Shown: one piece after another, positions 50,857-59,329 of the stretch
How positions within the stretch are numbered: the first letter of the stretch is position 1
Layout of the letters: each line of letters starts with the position of its first letter
DNA from: Stieleria magnilauensis
GTDB lineage: Bacteria > Planctomycetota > Planctomycetia > Pirellulales > Pirellulaceae
Direction: 5' to 3'
Assembly (NCBI GenBank): GCA_007753675.1
Contig: CP036432.1
Location: 10,635,381-10,699,380 of the forward strand
DNA length: 64,000 nucleotides
Position numbers and translations under genes: made by a program
The notes under the pieces: model-generated
The model's input: only the letters and a program-made list of their open reading frames with translations
Told to the model about the DNA's origin: nothing
Database searches by the model: none

Positions 50857-52131
50857 TTACCCGATCACGTCGCAACCCATCCAGGGTTGCAGCACCTTGG
50901 GAACCGAGATGCTGCCGTCGGCGCGTTGATGGTTTTCGATCACCGCGATCATCGCACGTCCGGTGGCGACGGCGGTGCCATTGAGCGTGTGCAGGAACTT
51001 GGTTCCCTTCTCTCCGGTTACCTTGTAACGCGTGTTCAGCCGACGCGCCTGGTAGTCGGTGCAGTTGCTGGTGCTCGTCACTTCGCCCCACTCGCCGGCG
51101 TCGCCCCGCCCCGGCATCCAGGCTTCCAAATCGTACTTTCGATAGGCCGGACCACCCAGGTCGCCGCTGGCAGTGTCGACGACACGGTAGGGGACTTCCA
51201 AGGCATCGAACAATTCACACTCCAACGTCCGCATCTCTTCGTGCATCGCGTCACTGTGCTCGGGCAACGTGAAGGCGAACATTTCGACCTTGGTAAATTG
51301 ATGCACGCGGTACAGACCTTTGGACGCGCGACCGGCCGCTCCGGCTTCGGTGCGGAAACAGTGACTGAGCCCGCACAGCTTGATCGGCAACTCGGTGTCG
51401 GTCAACGTTTGATCGGCCATCATGCCCCCGAGTGTGATCTCCGCGGTGGCGACCAGGTTCAGCTCCGTGTTCTCGATGCTGTAAATCTGCGTCTCCGGAC
51501 CGCGCGGGTTGAACCCGGTTCCCTGCAGCACGCTGGTCAGCGCCAGGTCGGGCGTGGACACGGGGGTGAAACCGCGATCGGAAAGGAAGGCAATGGCGAA
51601 CTGTTGCAGCGCCAGGTCCAAGCGGACGGCGGCGTTGCGGAGAAAGTAGAACCCGGCCCCGGCGACACGCGCACCGGCTTCGAAATCAAACAGGTCGTGC
51701 TTTTCACCGAGCTGCAGGTGGTCCAGCGGCTGGAAATCGAACTCCGGTTTCGGCGTCGCACCGAACGACAATTCCTTGGCATCCTCTTCGCCACCGGTCG
51801 GCGCGTCGGGGTGCGTCAGGTTGGGGATCAGCGTTTGGATCGCCAGGATTTCAGTTTCGAGATCGTCGCATCGTTTTTGTGCGTCATCTTTCTGTTGTCG
51901 CAGCTCGCGGCCCTTGGCGATCAGCTCTTGCCGTTCGGCATCCCCGGCGGCCTTGGGGATTTGTTTGCTGACTTCGTTGGCTTGGCGATTGAGCTCTTGG
52001 GCGAGCTGCAATTGTTCGACGCGTTGACCGTCCAGCTCGACGATGCGATCGACATCACATGGCACGCCGCGTCGCTCGCAGTTCTCGCGGACCAGGTCGA
52101 CGTTTTGGAGGATGAATTTCCGATCTAACAT
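50857..52131 (-). CDS. serS: Seryl-tRNA synthetase
   Basis: The 424-residue class II enzyme has the N-terminal antiparallel coiled coil (QLAQELNRQANEVSKQIP through KRCDDLETEILAIQT) and the class II motifs 1-3, including motif 2 with FRTEAGAAGRASKGLYRVHQF and a C-terminal GTAVATGRAMIAVIENHQ. The start at MLDRKFILQNVDLVREN is the normal N-terminus. It lies beside the IS110 element, with 104 bases between its start and the proposed left end. Confidence 0.97.
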   Translation of the reverse strand: MLDRKFILQNVDLVRENCERRGVPCDVDRIVELDGQRVEQLQLAQELNRQANEVSKQIPKAAGDAERQELIAKGRELRQQKDDAQKRCDDLETEILAIQTLIPNLTHPDAPTGGEEDAKELSFGATPKPEFDFQPLDHLQLGEKHDLFDFEAGARVAGAGFYFLRNAAVRLDLALQQFAIAFLSDRGFTPVSTPDLALTSVLQGTGFNPRGPETQIYSIENTELNLVATAEITLGGMMADQTLTDTELPIKLCGLSHCFRTEAGAAGRASKGLYRVHQFTKVEMFAFTLPEHSDAMHEEMRTLECELFDALEVPYRVVDTASGDLGGPAYRKYDLEAWMPGRGDAGEWGEVTSTSNCTDYQARRLNTRYKVTGEKGTKFLHTLNGTAVATGRAMIAVIENHQRADGSISVPKVLQPWMGCDVIG

Positions 52132-52245
52132 GATGAGTTGAGGTAGGTGGGGAAAGGTGAATTCGAAAGTGTTGTAGTCGTCTCAGCGGCGGGTGAATGT
52201 TGATCGAGGCTGAAAATGATTCGATGACGCCTGATCGACCCTCCC

Positions 52246-52551
52246 CTTATAGCATCTCCTCAGTGTTCGGCGTTGAGCGTCCTTGCCATCGCGCAGCCCT
52301 TTCCGCAGCGCAGCTTTGGCATGGCGGATTCTCAACGCCGCGCTGATTATTATTTGAAGCGGTAGCCAGCGGAGTGCTACGGATCCCCTCCCCAGCCGCA
52401 TGACGGCTTAGCGAGACTTCCGAGCACACCGCTCGCTTCATCCCAAAACGGATCACTCAGATGTAGCTTAGCGGGCTCTCTATAAGGTTTCCGAAGTGGG
52501 TGAGGCTGGACTACCAATCACACAAGCCTTTCAACTCGGTGAGACTACAGC
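52246..52551 (+). ncRNA. Candidate bridge-RNA region of the IS110 element
   Basis: In the IS110 group, the noncoding left end is transcribed as a bridge RNA that pairs with donor and target DNA. This 306-base stretch has no gene and contains a 10-bp perfect stem CGGCGTTGAG (52268-52277) with CTCAACGCCG (52331-52340), and GC-rich short stems near AGCCAGCGGAGTGCT and CCAGCCGCATGACGGCT. I cannot show donor or target loops by eye, so this is a position-based prediction. Confidence 0.45.
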
Positions 52552-53823
52552 ATGAACGACAATTCACCCACACTCAACCAATCCATCGCGCTTTTTGTTG
52601 GAATCGATTGGGCTGATCAGAAACATGACTGCCACATCATTGATTCTCAAGGCAGAGAATCGGCGATGGAACTGCCCCACACCCCCGAAGCGATCAACCA
52701 ATGGATCGCCAAGATGACTGAGAAAGCCAAGGGCGGGAAAATCGCGATCATGCTCGAACAGTCCAAGGGCCCCCTGATCCATGCCTTGATGTTCCGTCAG
52801 AACATCGTTCTCTACCCGATTAACCCTAAACAACTCTCTCGCTATCGAGAAAGCTATCCGGGTGGCGATGGCAAAAGTGATCCTACCGACGCGATGTATC
52901 TGGCCAGGCTTCTTCGCGAACGAATCGAGACCCTTAAGGCATGGCTGCCTGATGATGAGCAGACGCGATTGCTGAACCGGCTTTGCGAGCAAAGACGCTT
53001 CATCGTAGGCAGCCAAACAAAACTGCGTCAGCAGCTTATCAGCGTACTTAAACAGTATTTTCCTGTAGTTTTGGAGCTGTTCGGCAAATCCCACCAGCTG
53101 GATTTGCTACTGGCTGTACTCAAGCGGTGGCCTGATCCCAGGCAACTCCGTCGTGCTGATCGTCGGTTGATTGTTCGGGTTCTGCGAGAACACGGAGTCC
53201 GAAATGAGGAGCGGCAAGAAGAAGCCCTCGATGCCATTCGTAGCTCGCCGTTGCTCTGCGATGACTCTGCCCTGATCACTCCCATGTCCATGACGGTTAA
53301 GCATTTGGCTCAGCAAATCGAAGGATCCATCAAAACGATTGAGCAGTTCGACCAACAGATTAGCGAGTCGTTCAAGGCTCACGGCGATGCCCACCTGTTC
53401 TCCTCGCTCCGAGGAGCCGGCCCAGCACTTGCGCCTCGACTTCTGTGTGCGTTCGGTTCGCAGCGTGATCGCTGGTCCGATGCCGATGAACTGGCTTCCT
53501 TTAGCGGAATCGCACCCATCACGCGTCAAAGCGGAAAGCAGCGTCATGTTCAACGGCGCTATGCCTGCCCGAAATACCTTCGCCAAACCTTTCATGAGTT
53601 TGCAGCCGCAGCCCGGACATGGTGTCCGTGGACCAAAGCTCGCTACCAAATGTTACGAGCCCAAGGAATGAAACACCACGCGGTGCTACGCAAGCTCGCA
53701 CGTAGTTGGATCCGGATTCTCTACCGCGTCTGGCAGACCCGCATCCCGTTCGACTGTGGTCGATACATTGAAACTCTCAAACGCCGATTACCCGGTATCG
53801 TCCCCTACCTCGAAAATTCCTGA
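52552..53823 (+). CDS. IS110-family transposase
   Basis: The 423-residue protein has the RuvC-like DEDD site: D19 in FVGIDWADQKHD, E69 in IMLEQSKG, and D110/D113 in GKSDPTDAM. The C-terminal Tnp domain (transposase_20) begins about residue 285 with LRGAGPALAPRLLCAFG and has S327 in GIAPITRQSGK, the position of the catalytic Ser in IS621. It is intact with no frameshift, so the element may be active. It is longer than the commonly seen 320-350 residues, mainly in the linker. Confidence 0.93.
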   Translation: MNDNSPTLNQSIALFVGIDWADQKHDCHIIDSQGRESAMELPHTPEAINQWIAKMTEKAKGGKIAIMLEQSKGPLIHALMFRQNIVLYPINPKQLSRYRESYPGGDGKSDPTDAMYLARLLRERIETLKAWLPDDEQTRLLNRLCEQRRFIVGSQTKLRQQLISVLKQYFPVVLELFGKSHQLDLLLAVLKRWPDPRQLRRADRRLIVRVLREHGVRNEERQEEALDAIRSSPLLCDDSALITPMSMTVKHLAQQIEGSIKTIEQFDQQISESFKAHGDAHLFSSLRGAGPALAPRLLCAFGSQRDRWSDADELASFSGIAPITRQSGKQRHVQRRYACPKYLRQTFHEFAAAARTWCPWTKARYQMLRAQGMKHHAVLRKLARSWIRILYRVWQTRIPFDCGRYIETLKRRLPGIVPYLENS

Positions 53824-53873
53824 AATCCGAAAACAAGCCACTTGCTCAGAGCTCAGATGTCTCGCTTCGCTCG

Positions 53874-53894
53874 ACCCTCCCGGCCAGGGAGGGT
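53874..53894. repeat. ACCCTCCC palindrome at the right end of IS110
   Basis: The arms ACCCTCCC (53874-53881) and GGGAGGGT (53887-53894) pair perfectly around GGCCA. The same arms occur at 42048-42066. It lies between the transposase and the convergent M20 gene stop and could serve as a shared terminator, but no U-run follows. Confidence 0.6.
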
Positions 53895-53909
53895 TGCTTC
53901 ATTGGAAGC

Positions 53910-55331
53910 CTATTCCACTTGTTTGGCGATTTCATTCCAGAGCCGGGCGGAGGCTTGGATGCCGCGATGGTAATCCTCGACACGAAATTTTTCATTGGGG
54001 CTATGGGCGTTATCGTCGGAAAGCCCCCAGCCGAGCAACAGGCAATCGCAGCCCAAGACCTCTTGGAAACGGGTGACGATCGGAATCGAGCCGCCTTCGC
54101 GAATGAAGACCGGTTTGGCACCGAAGGCGGCGTCGATGGCCCGTTCGGCGGCCTTGGCGAACGGCGTGTCGATGTTGGCCAGCATCCCGGGCGCCCCGTG
54201 ATCGGATACCAGTTTCCAGCGGACACCGGGCGGAGCGTTGGCGCTGAAGTGTTCGTTCAATTGCTGCGTCAGCTCCCGGGGGTCTTGGTCGGCGACCAAC
54301 CGAAAGCTGATCTTCGCGGACGCTTTGGCGGGGATGATCGTCTTGACGCCTTCACCTTGATGGCCCGAGGTCAGCCCGTTGATGTCGAACGTCGGTCGTG
54401 CCCAACGTCGCTCGTCAGTCGTGTAGCCTTGTTCGCCGAACAGTTCCTGGACACCCACGTTTGCGGCAAACGCTTCGTCCGATTGCGGAAGCTCGCGCCA
54501 TTGCCGCCGTTCCTGGTCGGTCAGCGGCTGAACGCGATCGTAGTACCCTGGGATTTGGATCACGCCGTTTTCATCGACCATGGAGGCCAACATCTTGCAC
54601 AGCGCGATGGCGGGGTTCATCACCGCACCGCCGAATGATCCGCTGTGCAGATCTTGGCTGGGGCCGTCGACGCTCAATTCGTAGGTGGCGATGCCCCGCA
54701 GCCCATACGTGATCGCCGGTTGTCCGTCGGCGTACTGGCTGCTGTCGCTGATGACGACGCAATCACAGGCCAGTTTTTCGGCCAGATCCGGCAACATTCG
54801 CTCCAGGTTTTCGCTGCCCACTTCCTCTTCGCCTTCGATCAGAAACTTGATCTGCAGCGGCAAGGGGTGACCGGCCGACAGCCAGCGACAAACGCTTTGA
54901 ATGTGCGTCAGAACTTGTCCCTTGTCGTCGGTCGCACCGCGGGCAAACAGATCTCCATCGCGAACGGTCGGTTCGAACGGTCCGCTGACCCAATCTTCCA
55001 GCGGCTCGGCGGGCTGGACGTCATAGTGTCCATAGACCAAAACTACCGGCGCTCCCTCGATCGGAGCGGTTTGGGCAACCACCATCGGATGTCCCTCCGT
55101 CGCGATGGTTTCCACCGACAGTCCGGCCTGCTCCAGTTTTCGGCTGACCCAGTCACAGGCCTGGCGAACTTCCCCCTGACGCCGGCTGTCGCTACTGACG
55201 CTAGGGATCCTTAACCACTCCAGAAGGTCGTCCAAAAGCGCGTTGCGGTCGGAATCGAGCGATTCAATCAATTGGTCCAGTGACGCGTCGTCGAGCGGCC
55301 CGGTGGCCGCATTTTCACGGGATGGAGACAC
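53910..55331 (-). CDS. M20-family dipeptidase
   Basis: The 473-residue zinc peptidase has the ligands in VYGHYDVQPAEP (His and catalytic Asp), RGATDDKGQ (bridging Asp), EGEEEVGSEN (catalytic Glu and ligand), a further ISDSSQYADGQPAI and the C-terminal GLSDDNAHSPNEKF (final His). A dimerisation domain sits at about residues 190-330. It resembles the M20 family of dipeptidases that act on unmodified dipeptides. It is cytoplasmic, with no signal. Its stop lies 16 bases from the IS110-associated palindrome. Confidence 0.93.
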   Translation of the reverse strand: MSPSRENAATGPLDDASLDQLIESLDSDRNALLDDLLEWLRIPSVSSDSRRQGEVRQACDWVSRKLEQAGLSVETIATEGHPMVVAQTAPIEGAPVVLVYGHYDVQPAEPLEDWVSGPFEPTVRDGDLFARGATDDKGQVLTHIQSVCRWLSAGHPLPLQIKFLIEGEEEVGSENLERMLPDLAEKLACDCVVISDSSQYADGQPAITYGLRGIATYELSVDGPSQDLHSGSFGGAVMNPAIALCKMLASMVDENGVIQIPGYYDRVQPLTDQERRQWRELPQSDEAFAANVGVQELFGEQGYTTDERRWARPTFDINGLTSGHQGEGVKTIIPAKASAKISFRLVADQDPRELTQQLNEHFSANAPPGVRWKLVSDHGAPGMLANIDTPFAKAAERAIDAAFGAKPVFIREGGSIPIVTRFQEVLGCDCLLLGWGLSDDNAHSPNEKFRVEDYHRGIQASARLWNEIAKQVE

Positions 55332-55489
55332 GGGAACGACTCAGTGAATGTGGATGAAAATCGGAAAAAACCATCAAAATCGGGTCTGCCTTCGGTTCTG
55401 CAGCCGCGCTACAATAGGTCCCGTGTAATCGTAGCAACAGAGGGCGTGACCGTTCGCCCAGCGTTCACACGACGGAGCAGTTTTCGAAA

Positions 55490-55825
55490 ATGTCAGACAA
55501 GCAAGTCGCGGTTGCCGATCCGGCCGTCGAGCAAGAGCAACAAACCAAACCGAAGAAACAGCCTCGCTACAACGTCGTCCTTTGGGATGACTCCGATCAC
55601 AGCTACCAATACGTCGTGATGATGATGCGAAAACTGTTTCGCTACCCGGTCGAAAAAGGGTTCCAAATCGCGACCCAAGTCGACAGCCACGGCAAAGCGA
55701 TTTGTCTGACCACCACCATGGAACACGCCGAATTGAAACGCGACCAGATTCACGCCTACGGCAAAGATGACTTGATCCCGCGTTGCAAAGGCAGCATGAG
55801 TGCGACCATCGAACCGGCCGGCTAA
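55490..55825 (+). CDS. clpS: ClpS-like adaptor, altered pocket
   Basis: The 111-residue protein has a polar N-terminus of about 25 residues and the ClpS fold beginning PRYNVVLWDDSDHSYQYVV. Compared from memory with E. coli ClpS (VILVNDDYTPMEFV), the position of Asn34 is Asp, and the later HYQGKAIC segment is DSHGKAIC, so the His66 position is Asp. These residues hold the N-degron alpha-amino group. It may have a different specificity, or be a ClpS-like protein in a different role. GGAGCAG precedes the start. Confidence 0.8.
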   Translation: MSDKQVAVADPAVEQEQQTKPKKQPRYNVVLWDDSDHSYQYVVMMMRKLFRYPVEKGFQIATQVDSHGKAICLTTTMEHAELKRDQIHAYGKDDLIPRCKGSMSATIEPAG

Positions 55826-55828
55826 AGC

Positions 55829-57142
55829 ATGTCGGCAAAGCTACGCGTCACCACACTCGGTTGCAAAGTCAACCAGTACGAAACCGAACTCGTCCGACAA
55901 GGCTTGCAGCGTGTCGGATTTGAAGACTGCGCCCAGGGAGACCAGGCCGACGTTTGCATCGTCAATACCTGCACCGTCACCAATCAAGGTGACGTCAAAA
56001 GTCGGCAGGTGATTCGCCGCATGGCGCGGGAAAACCCCGATGCCCGGATCGTCGTGATGGGCTGTTACGCCACGCGGGCGCCCGAGGAAGTCGCCAAGCT
56101 GCCCGGGGTGGCCGAAGTCGTCACCGACAAACGAGAACTGCCCGATCTGATGTCGCGGTTCGGCGTCGTCGACGTCCCCACCGGGCTGGACGGCTTTTCC
56201 GGACGGCATCGCGCGTATGTCAAAGTGCAAGACGGTTGCTTGCTTCGATGCAGCTACTGCATCATCCCCCACGTGCGACCCAAACTGACGTCGCGGCCGC
56301 TGGCACACATCGTCGACGAAGTCCGCCGGTTGACCGAAGCGGGCCATCGCGAAGTCGTTCTGACGGGAATTCACCTGGGACACTACGGCGTCGATTGGAA
56401 TCGCAACAAACCGCGCGACGAATGGACGCGGCTGTCGGATCTGGTTCGACAGCTCTGTCAGCTGCCCGGCGATTTCCGCATCCGACTGTCCAGCATCGAA
56501 GCGACCGAGGTGACTCGCAGCCTGATCGGCGTGATGACCGAGTTTTCCGATCGCCTCGTCCCCCACGTCCATCTGTGTCTGCAATCGGGCAGCGACTCGG
56601 TGCTGCGTCGGATGCGTCGACGCTGGGGCACACGGATGTTTCTGGACCGTTGCCGCATGCTCAATGAAGCGCTCAACAAACCGGCGATCACAACCGACAT
56701 CATCGTCGGATTTCCCGGTGAAACCGAAACCGAGTTCCAGCAGACGCTGCAGACCTGTCGCGCCGCCGGGTTCTCCAAAATCCACGCCTTTCCCTTCAGC
56801 GCTCGCCGCGGCACACCCGCCGCCGAAATGCCGGACCAGTTACCCGGCGATCTCAAGAACCAACGCGTTCACCAACTCGCCGAACTGGAGTCCGAACTTC
56901 GCCGCGACTACTTTGCCAGCCTGGTCGGTGAATCCGTGCAAGTGCTGGTCGAATCCGATCGCGAACTGGTCCGGCTCGATGGCAGCGAGAGTGAATCGCG
57001 GTTGTTACGCGGGACGACCTGCCGCTACGCGCCGGCCGAGTGGGTCAGTGATGATCCCGGCATCACGACCGGAGATCTGGTAACCGCCAAAGTCATCCGT
57101 GCCGACGACGAACGGATCACCGTTTCGGCGTCCAACGGATAG
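55829..57142 (+). CDS. mtaB: tRNA t6A37 methylthiotransferase MtaB
   Basis: The gene starts three bases after clpS stop and is probably cotranscribed. The 437-residue protein has the N-terminal UPF0004 domain with cluster Cys in LGCKVNQYE, NTCTVTNQ and MGCYATRAP, the radical SAM motif CLLRCSYCIIPHVR, and a C-terminal TRAM domain. The family adds a methylthio group to t6A37 of tRNAs decoding ANN codons. The substitutions YCIIPHVR are those expected for MtaB rather than MiaB. Confidence 0.93.
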   Translation: MSAKLRVTTLGCKVNQYETELVRQGLQRVGFEDCAQGDQADVCIVNTCTVTNQGDVKSRQVIRRMARENPDARIVVMGCYATRAPEEVAKLPGVAEVVTDKRELPDLMSRFGVVDVPTGLDGFSGRHRAYVKVQDGCLLRCSYCIIPHVRPKLTSRPLAHIVDEVRRLTEAGHREVVLTGIHLGHYGVDWNRNKPRDEWTRLSDLVRQLCQLPGDFRIRLSSIEATEVTRSLIGVMTEFSDRLVPHVHLCLQSGSDSVLRRMRRRWGTRMFLDRCRMLNEALNKPAITTDIIVGFPGETETEFQQTLQTCRAAGFSKIHAFPFSARRGTPAAEMPDQLPGDLKNQRVHQLAELESELRRDYFASLVGESVQVLVESDRELVRLDGSESESRLLRGTTCRYAPAEWVSDDPGITTGDLVTAKVIRADDERITVSASNG

Positions 57143-57185
57143 GTCACGCTGTGCGTGACCGATGCCTGCAGCGTCTCCCCCACGC

Positions 57186-59234
57186 CTACGTCGTCGAGCT
57201 TTGCTTTTCGAATGTCGCGGCCTGGTCTTGTGGTGCGTTTTCGAATTGCTGTGGCACTTCGAAGTCTTCCATCGGGGCACCCTTGCTGGTCGGTTCCAGG
57301 TAGGTGTATCCGGCGAGAGCTTTTTCGAACGCGGCGACGATTCGGCCGGCTTGTTGGTGATCGATCCGCTCATCCGAGATGGCGTCTTCGACCGACTGCC
57401 CGATCCGGTCGAGCAATTCGCGGTCGTCGTATTGAACGTAGCTGAGCACTTCGGAGACGGTGTCGCCCTTGACGATCGAACGGATCTTCACCGCCGATCC
57501 CTCGCACTCGACGTGCACCGCGTGCGTGTCGCCGAACAGGTTGTGCAGGTCGCCGAGGATTTCTTGATACGCCCCGACCATGAACACCGCCAATTGATAC
57601 GGCTGGCCGTCTTCGGGCGGATGAAGCAACAGGGTGTCACAGCAATCGTTTTCAGAAACAAACGAATCGACTTTGCCGTCACTGTCGCAGGTGATGTCGC
57701 CCAGCACGGCGTGCCGGGTGGGGCGTTCGCCGAGCCGATGGATCGGCATGATCGGGAACAACTGGTCGATCGCCCAGGCATCGGGCATCGATTGAAACAG
57801 CGAGAAATTGACGAAGTAAATGTCGGAAAGCATGCGATCAAGATGTTCCAGCTCGGCCGGCAAATCGCCTTCGGCCTGGGCCAGTTCGCGGACGCGATGG
57901 CACAGGGCGAAGTACAGGTTTTCGGCTGCAACACGCTGTTCCAGCGGCAGGTACCCGCCGCTAAATAGGTTCATGCACATGTCCAACGTCAGCTGCGCAT
58001 CATGAAACTTTTCCATCATGTTGTCGGCCGTCAGATTCGCGTAGGCGTCCCACAAATCACGGACCGGTTGTTCGTAATCTTCCGGCGGCCCTTCCGACTG
58101 CGGCTCGCCGTTGCCCGGCGACGCGGCCCAGGGTGGCAAATCCGCGTTACCCTGTTTGGTGACGCCCAGGGTTTCCATCACCAGGATGCTGTGATGGGCG
58201 GCAACCGCGCGGCCGCTTTCCGAAATCAATTGCGGGTGGGGAACGCCAGCTTCGTCGCAGACGCTCTGCACGTGGTAGACGACGTCGTTGGCGTATTCTT
58301 GAATCGAGTAGTTCATACTCGATTGGCTGTCGGTCTGGGTGCCGTCGTAATCGACGCCCAATCCCCCGCCGACGTCCAGATACCCCATCGCGGCACCACG
58401 GCGTTGCAGATCGACGTAGATCTGGGCGGCTTCCAGGATCGCCGACTTCAGCTGACGGATGTTTCCGATCTGGCTGCCGACGTGAAAGTGCAGCAGTTGA
58501 AAACAATCCTCGAATCCCATTTCGATCATGCGGTCCAGCGACGCCAAAACCTCCGCCACCGTCAGCCCAAATTTACTGCGGTAGCCGCCGCTGGCCTGCC
58601 AACGGCCGCTGCCGCGGGTGGCCAGTTTGACCCGCATGCCGATCGTGGGGCGGACGCCGACGGCCGACGCGACACGGAAGATCAGATCCAACTCGCTGGC
58701 TTTCTCGACCACGGGGAACACGGTTCGCCCGAGCCGCTGGGCCATCATCGCCAAACGGATGTACTCTTCGTCTTTGAAACCGTTGCAAACGATCGGCACC
58801 GAAGCGTCGCTCATCGCGATGGCGGCCAGCAGCTCGGGCTTGCTGCCGGCTTCGACGCCGAAACCCAAGGCGGCGCCTTCGGCGACAATTTGTTGAACGA
58901 CTTCGCGCTGTTGGTTGACCTTGATCGGGAACACACAGCGATAGCGGTTCCGGTAGCCGTTTTCGTCAATCGCCTGGGCAAAGCAGTCGTGCAGATGATG
59001 CAGTCGGTCGCGGAGGATACCGTTGAAGCGGAGCAGAATGGGCAGGCTGAGCCCGCGGTCGACGAGTTGGTCGACGAGGGCCTTCAAATCGATAGACGTA
59101 TGTTCATCTCGCGAAGGCGAAACGACCACCGTGCCTTGCTCGGAAATACTAAAATACCCGTCGCCCCAGCGATCGACACCATATTCTGCCACCGAATCTT
59201 GGACCGTCCAGCGATCCTGACGAACTTGCTTCAA
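57186..59234 (-). CDS. speA: Biosynthetic arginine decarboxylase
   Basis: The 682-residue PLP enzyme converts arginine to agmatine. Lys105 in VFPIKVNQQREV is the PLP Schiff-base lysine; the GGGLGVDYDGTQTDSQSSMNYS segment contains the PLP-phosphate loop, and residues such as QIGNIRQLKSAI are typical of the SpeA family. The C-terminus is an inserted four-helix bundle and a beta domain. Agmatine then goes to the agmatine deiminase at 22342-23364. Confidence 0.95.
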   Translation of the reverse strand: MKQVRQDRWTVQDSVAEYGVDRWGDGYFSISEQGTVVVSPSRDEHTSIDLKALVDQLVDRGLSLPILLRFNGILRDRLHHLHDCFAQAIDENGYRNRYRCVFPIKVNQQREVVQQIVAEGAALGFGVEAGSKPELLAAIAMSDASVPIVCNGFKDEEYIRLAMMAQRLGRTVFPVVEKASELDLIFRVASAVGVRPTIGMRVKLATRGSGRWQASGGYRSKFGLTVAEVLASLDRMIEMGFEDCFQLLHFHVGSQIGNIRQLKSAILEAAQIYVDLQRRGAAMGYLDVGGGLGVDYDGTQTDSQSSMNYSIQEYANDVVYHVQSVCDEAGVPHPQLISESGRAVAAHHSILVMETLGVTKQGNADLPPWAASPGNGEPQSEGPPEDYEQPVRDLWDAYANLTADNMMEKFHDAQLTLDMCMNLFSGGYLPLEQRVAAENLYFALCHRVRELAQAEGDLPAELEHLDRMLSDIYFVNFSLFQSMPDAWAIDQLFPIMPIHRLGERPTRHAVLGDITCDSDGKVDSFVSENDCCDTLLLHPPEDGQPYQLAVFMVGAYQEILGDLHNLFGDTHAVHVECEGSAVKIRSIVKGDTVSEVLSYVQYDDRELLDRIGQSVEDAISDERIDHQQAGRIVAAFEKALAGYTYLEPTSKGAPMEDFEVPQQFENAPQDQAATFEKQSSTT

Positions 59235-59329
59235 TGCTTGATTGCCTCGAGAAAGAGGTCTCGATCGGTCGACCGAGACGTGTTGGGAAAGGGTTCAACG
59301 ACAGAGCGTAGTGGAATCGAGCGGGCCTG

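Larger units (their letters stand above)
52235..53881 (+). mobile_element. IS110-family insertion element
   Basis: The element boundaries are proposed from an 11-base direct repeat TCGACCCTCCC at 52235-52245 and 53871-53881. The transposase occupies 52552-53823, leaving about 306 noncoding bases on the left and 47 on the right. This is the arrangement of IS110-group elements, which have no terminal inverted repeats. At the right the direct repeat is one arm of a palindrome (53874-53894), suggesting insertion into that arm. Confidence 0.7.

Noticed and set aside
50887..52128. A 413-residue open frame opposite serS
   Set aside because: It is antisense to SerRS and lacks domain features.
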